This document shows, one piece after another, positions 11,920-14,460 of a DNA stretch of 14,460 bases. The position numbers and the translations under genes are program-made. Origin of the DNA: Phycisphaerales bacterium UBA3158 (GTDB lineage: Bacteria; Planctomycetota; Phycisphaerae; Phycisphaerales; SM1A02); assembly GCA_002364555.1 (NCBI GenBank), contig DEYM01000124.1:1-14460 (forward strand), written 5' to 3'. The notes beneath the pieces are model-generated. The model saw nothing but the letters and a program-made list of their open reading frames with translations, was not told the DNA's origin and made no database searches. Each line of letters starts with the position of its first letter. The first letter of the stretch is position 1.

Positions 11920-12600
11920 ATGAAACTTACCAGCGTATTTGCTGGGGCTGTCGGAGGACTCGTCTTGGCCAGCACGGCTTCGGCGAACCTTCAGAGCCTG
12001 TCAATGGACCTCGTTAACACGGGTTCCGAAGGCAACACTTATCGTTTGTTCGCCAATCTCGATGCAGGTGCTCGCATTGATGCCGTCTACGGCAACTCTG
12101 TCGGTACCCTCAGCATCGGTGTGGATAATGGTGCAACGATGTACCAGAATTCCAACGGCGGTCCTACCTCGAAGGAGATCAACTCGAACTTCTTCCCCTT
12201 CGTTCCAAGCATGGAATGGGACAGCTATGTCAGCATCGGTGCCTTGTATCAGGATGGCAATCCTTTCGGATCGAACAACCTGAACAACATCGGCATCGAT
12301 TGGTCCTCCTTCGAATCTGGCGGCACACTGGAAACCGACAACGGTTCCTGGTTTGTCACTCCTGAAGATGCGCAGGGCAACGAGCTGAACGGTCAGGTCT
12401 TCCTTGGTCAGTTCACTGTCCAGGGTGGTCTTGGTTCTGCAGACGATCTGGTTGGCCAGATCAATATTCAGGGTAAGGATGCTGATGGCAATACATTCAA
12501 TGCCATCGGTGCTACCTGGAATTCTCCAGTTCCTGCCCCAGGTGCCTTGGCACTGCTCGGCCTCGCTGGTCTCGCCAGCAGCCGTCGTCGTCGCGGTTGA
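11920..12600 (+). CDS. Paralogue D: exported protein with PAP-type CTERM tail
   Basis: This 226-aa protein is the sister of C, with a strong Shine-Dalgarno at 11908-11913. The signal peptide M-K-L-T-S-V-F-A-G ends S-T-A-S-A at residue 22, before N-L-Q-S-L-S-M-D-L-V-N shared with C. The core from T83 differs from C by two bases only over 43 codons, then diverges: D has D-W-S-S-F-E and G-G-T-L-E-T-D-N-G-S-W-F-V, closer in wording to A, B and E than C is. The later block reads I-Q-G-K-D-A-D-G-N-T-F. The tail from 204 is VPAPGALALLGLAGLAS, then S and four arginines. It has no cysteine. Own promoter, leader and terminator suggest independent expression. Function is unknown. Confidence 0.88.
   Translation: MKLTSVFAGAVGGLVLASTASANLQSLSMDLVNTGSEGNTYRLFANLDAGARIDAVYGNSVGTLSIGVDNGATMYQNSNGGPTSKEINSNFFPFVPSMEWDSYVSIGALYQDGNPFGSNNLNNIGIDWSSFESGGTLETDNGSWFVTPEDAQGNELNGQVFLGQFTVQGGLGSADDLVGQINIQGKDADGNTFNAIGATWNSPVPAPGALALLGLAGLASSRRRRG
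12166..12294 (+). repeat. C/D shared tract, copy in paralogue D
   Basis: Partner of 11042-11170. Two mismatches over 129 bases, including silent positions, with diverged sequence on both sides. Confidence 0.85.
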
Positions 12601-12666
12601 GCGATGACGAACCACTAGGTCGCATGTTGGTCGAAACCAGCATGCAACCAGCACACTTGCACGAAG

Positions 12667-12704
12667 CATCTCCGCGACTCTCGAGTCGCGGAGATGTCTT
12701 TTTT
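12667..12704 (+). terminator. Rho-independent terminator of paralogue D
   Basis: A near-perfect long stem (12667-12680 with 12683-12696, 13 or 14 bp) with a very short loop is followed by TCTTTTTT. It starts 66 bases after the D stop. It shares the CTCCGCGAC core with the terminator of copy C. Confidence 0.93.
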
Positions 12705-12746
12705 GGGGCTTTGATTCGTGTGCGTCGACGTTCCTGTGTTTGATGA

Positions 12747-12775
12747 TTGACATATGGATCATGCATCATGAGACT
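12747..12775 (+). promoter_or_regulatory. Possible promoter for paralogue E
   Basis: TTGACA (12747-12752) is a perfect -35 match, but the best -10 at proper spacing (GAGACT, 12770-12775) is poor. The strong D terminator upstream implies that E needs its own promoter, which is the main reason to list this. Confidence 0.3.
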
Positions 12776-12816
12776 GTGAGCAACGGAAAGGTTCGCTGCT
12801 ACTGCGAGAATGTGTC

Positions 12817-13512
12817 ATGACAACAACCCTCAATAAGAGCGTCCTCTTTGCTTTGATTGCCGGTCTGGGCCTGCCAGGCGTGGTCACGGGTGATTTCTAC
12901 GGACTGGATTGGGAGTTCATCCATGAAGGTGATCAGGGGGCTACCGTTCGCCTCTACGCGATGATGGAGTCAGGTGGCCGACTCGATCTTGTTGGAGGGA
13001 ACTCCTTCCAGAATCTCGAGCTCTCAAGTCCCGACGGTTTCTATCAGAACAATGTCGGCGGTCCGACATCAAGGCAGATCAACAGCAACTTCTTTCCGTT
13101 CGTACCCAGTCTCGAATGGGACAGTTATGTCACCATCGGCGCGTTGTATCAGGATGGCACGCCCTTCGGTGAAAACGGCTTGAACGATGTCGGCGTGGAT
13201 TGGTCGACGTTCGAGAATGGCGGAACGCTTGTCGCCGACACTGGAAGTTGGTTCGTCGGGCTTGATCAGCAGCAGGGTGAGGCCCAGCTCGTGAATGGCA
13301 TTGGTGGATACGGAGTCCTGATCGCTCAACTCACGGTGTTCTATCCACAGGTGTCCTTCTCTGGCATTCTCCAAGGCAGAAACGCTGAAGGTCAGGCGTG
13401 GCAGGTGGCCTTGTCCGACTACCAGGTTGGCGTTCTGAATCCACCATCGCCCGGTGGTCTTGCCGTTCTCGCCATCGCAGGCTTGGCGGGTTCCCGCCGC
13501 CATCGAGGTTGA
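12817..13512 (+). CDS. Paralogue E: divergent exported family member with weak CTERM tail
   Basis: This 231-aa protein is the most diverged copy. The signal peptide runs M-T-T-T-L-N-K to G-V-V-T-G at residue 25, before D-F-Y-G-L-D. The core is kept: G-G-P-T-S-R-Q-I-N-S-N-F-F-P-F-V-P-S-L-E-W-D-S-Y-V-T-I-G, then P-F-G-E-N-G-L-N-D-V-G-V-D-W-S-T-F-E, and later L-Q-G-R-N-A-E-G-Q-A-W. It resembles A/B more than C/D. The tail reads P-P-S-P-G-G-L-A-V-L-A-I-A-G-L-A-G then S-R-R-H-R-G, weaker than the P-A-P/poly-arginine tails of the others. After the signal peptide there is no lysine and no cysteine. Only a weak ribosome site (GAGAA at 12806-12810) is seen. There is no terminator; the stop abuts the stop of the convergent gene. 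Confidence 0.85.
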   Translation: MTTTLNKSVLFALIAGLGLPGVVTGDFYGLDWEFIHEGDQGATVRLYAMMESGGRLDLVGGNSFQNLELSSPDGFYQNNVGGPTSRQINSNFFPFVPSLEWDSYVTIGALYQDGTPFGENGLNDVGVDWSTFENGGTLVADTGSWFVGLDQQQGEAQLVNGIGGYGVLIAQLTVFYPQVSFSGILQGRNAEGQAWQVALSDYQVGVLNPPSPGGLAVLAIAGLAGSRRHRG

Positions 13513-14460
13513 TCAGGCTTCGGACTCATACCGATCGATGGCATCACCCAGAGCATCTCTCAGAGGATCCAGGGAGGCTCCCCAAGGGCTGTGACGTCCA
13601 ATGGACCGCTCATACAGGGGACGACGGACCTGATCCGAGCTGAGCGTCAGGACGGTCCTCCCCGTCTCCCAGAAGCGAAGACAGCGATCATCCCATTCCA
13701 ACCCGCAGAAATCGATGATGCGGCGGCTCTGGCCATCAAGATCCCTGACGAGGTCCTCGTAGCGAACCTCGAGGACCGGCATGGGTAGGACCCGTCTCCA
13801 GAGATCCATCCAGGCTTCGTATTCCTGATGGAAACCGGCGATGTCCTCGAGCGTGTTGGACCAGGCATTGGTCCCTGGAGCGAATTTCTGAGTCCAGCAG
13901 GAGAGTCCCGTGTCCATCGGATGTCGACGACAGTGGATGATTCTGGCCTTCGGAAACAACAGGGCGATCAATCCAAGAAGACTGAAGTTGCCTAGCTGCT
14001 TGTCGATTCGGCGTTGCGCCTTGGGTGCTCTTGATCTGATGTCACCAAGATAGATCTCCGCAGCCGACGTCAGGCTGGTCTCGTTTGTCTCCTGTAGACA
14101 TGCTGGATAGGGCAGTGCCGTTGAAAGCATTTCCTGCAATGCCGAAGCCAGCATGGGCAGCGTTTCGATTTCTCCGAGTCCGGCAGCCTGCGGATGGGCA
14201 TCGATGATCTGCTCGGTCAAGGTCGAGCCGCTTCTGAGCATGCCCACGATGAAGATCGGAGACTCGTCCTGACAATCCGATCGAGGTAGCTCCGGGAACC
14301 CCTCCGTCGCGAAGACCTCCTCGGTGACTTCGCGTTGCGAGCGGGCCATCTCGATGTCCCAGCTCGCCTGGGAGATGGCATTGGCCTCTTGGTAATGTTC
14401 CATCGCCTGCGTGAGATCACCCGACCGCTCGGTTGCCAGAGCGGCGGAGAAACGAAGCGA
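13513..14460 (-). CDS. TPR-sulfotransferase family protein, N-terminus beyond window
   Basis: This is a PAPS-dependent sulfotransferase domain of the bacterial Sulfotransfer_3-like type, preceded by a TPR-like helix. The 5'-phosphosulfate loop is V-G-M-L-R-S-G-S-T-L (about 14247-14218), followed by E-Q-I-I-D-A-H-P. The 3'-phosphate motif is C-R-R-H-P-M-D-T-G-L-S (about 13932-13900). R-Y-E-D-L-V and W-E-T-G-R-T also fit. The frame stays open past the ATG at 14403 to the window edge and reads A-L-A-T-E-R-S-G-D-L-T-Q-A-M-E-H-Y, a TPR-style repeat common before this domain, so the true start is outside. The likely substrate (glycan, protein or small molecule) cannot be read from sequence. Its stop directly touches the stop of paralogue E. 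Confidence 0.9.
   Translation of the reverse strand, partial: SLRFSAALATERSGDLTQAMEHYQEANAISQASWDIEMARSQREVTEEVFATEGFPELPRSDCQDESPIFIVGMLRSGSTLTEQIIDAHPQAAGLGEIETLPMLASALQEMLSTALPYPACLQETNETSLTSAAEIYLGDIRSRAPKAQRRIDKQLGNFSLLGLIALLFPKARIIHCRRHPMDTGLSCWTQKFAPGTNAWSNTLEDIAGFHQEYEAWMDLWRRVLPMPVLEVRYEDLVRDLDGQSRRIIDFCGLEWDDRCLRFWETGRTVLTLSSDQVRRPLYERSIGRHSPWGASLDPLRDALGDAIDRYESEA

Noticed and set aside
12001..12762. 253-codon minus-strand frame
   Set aside because: It is antisense to paralogue D and runs through its terminator; similar shadow frames appear antisense to C and E because the sense codons are shared.
1..14460. tRNA, rRNA, CRISPR, insertion sequence or prophage signals
   Set aside because: No repeat-spacer pattern, transposase motif, terminal inverted repeat, cloverleaf or integrase was seen by eye on either strand. 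The tandem genes are a duplicated gene family, not a mobile element.

Overview
The window looks like chromosomal DNA of a planctomycete, most likely of the Phycisphaerae/Phycisphaerales. The main reason is a cluster of secreted proteins ending in P-A-P-G, a short hydrophobic stretch and a run of arginines. I recall this variant of the PEP-CTERM sorting tail as common in that group. This assignment is inference; no marker gene was compared.

Left part (1-1640), plus strand: the 3' end of a YgfZ/GcvT-like folate-binding protein gene, a 52-residue single-span membrane protein whose start overlaps the ygfZ stop, and a hydroxymethylglutaryl-CoA lyase (mvaB). They look like one transcription unit. 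It converges on a minus-strand unit with only 18 bases between the stop codons.

Minus-strand unit (6265 down to 1642): a small lipoprotein, ftsW (SEDS glycosyltransferase), murG (lipid II synthesis), a protein of unknown function, and a diguanylate cyclase with a degenerate receiver-like N-terminus. ftsW/murG and unknown/GGDEF are each joined by ATGA overlaps. Peptidoglycan synthesis genes are thus followed by a probable c-di-GMP signalling pair where further mur or division genes would often sit.

Plus strand from 6507: miaB (tRNA ms2i6A methylthiotransferase) with an insertion after its radical-SAM cysteine motif. It is followed by about 600 bases of non-coding, structured sequence.

Right part (8711-13512): five tandem plus-strand paralogues, here called A to E, of a cysteine-free exported protein of 226-231 residues. 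Each has a signal peptide, a strongly conserved central block and a C-terminal sorting-like tail (weak in E). A/B and C/D are two sister pairs. Each pair shares related 5' leaders, its own type of rho-independent terminator and a nearly identical central tract at DNA level, which suggests tract-limited gene conversion. The C and D leaders can form the same long-range helix with different but complementary inner arms, a candidate cis-regulatory RNA. Copy E is divergent, has no terminator, and its stop codon abuts the stop of a convergent TPR-sulfotransferase gene that runs off the right edge.

No tRNA, rRNA, CRISPR array, transposase or phage gene was seen. All alignments, identity counts and base pairings were done by eye.
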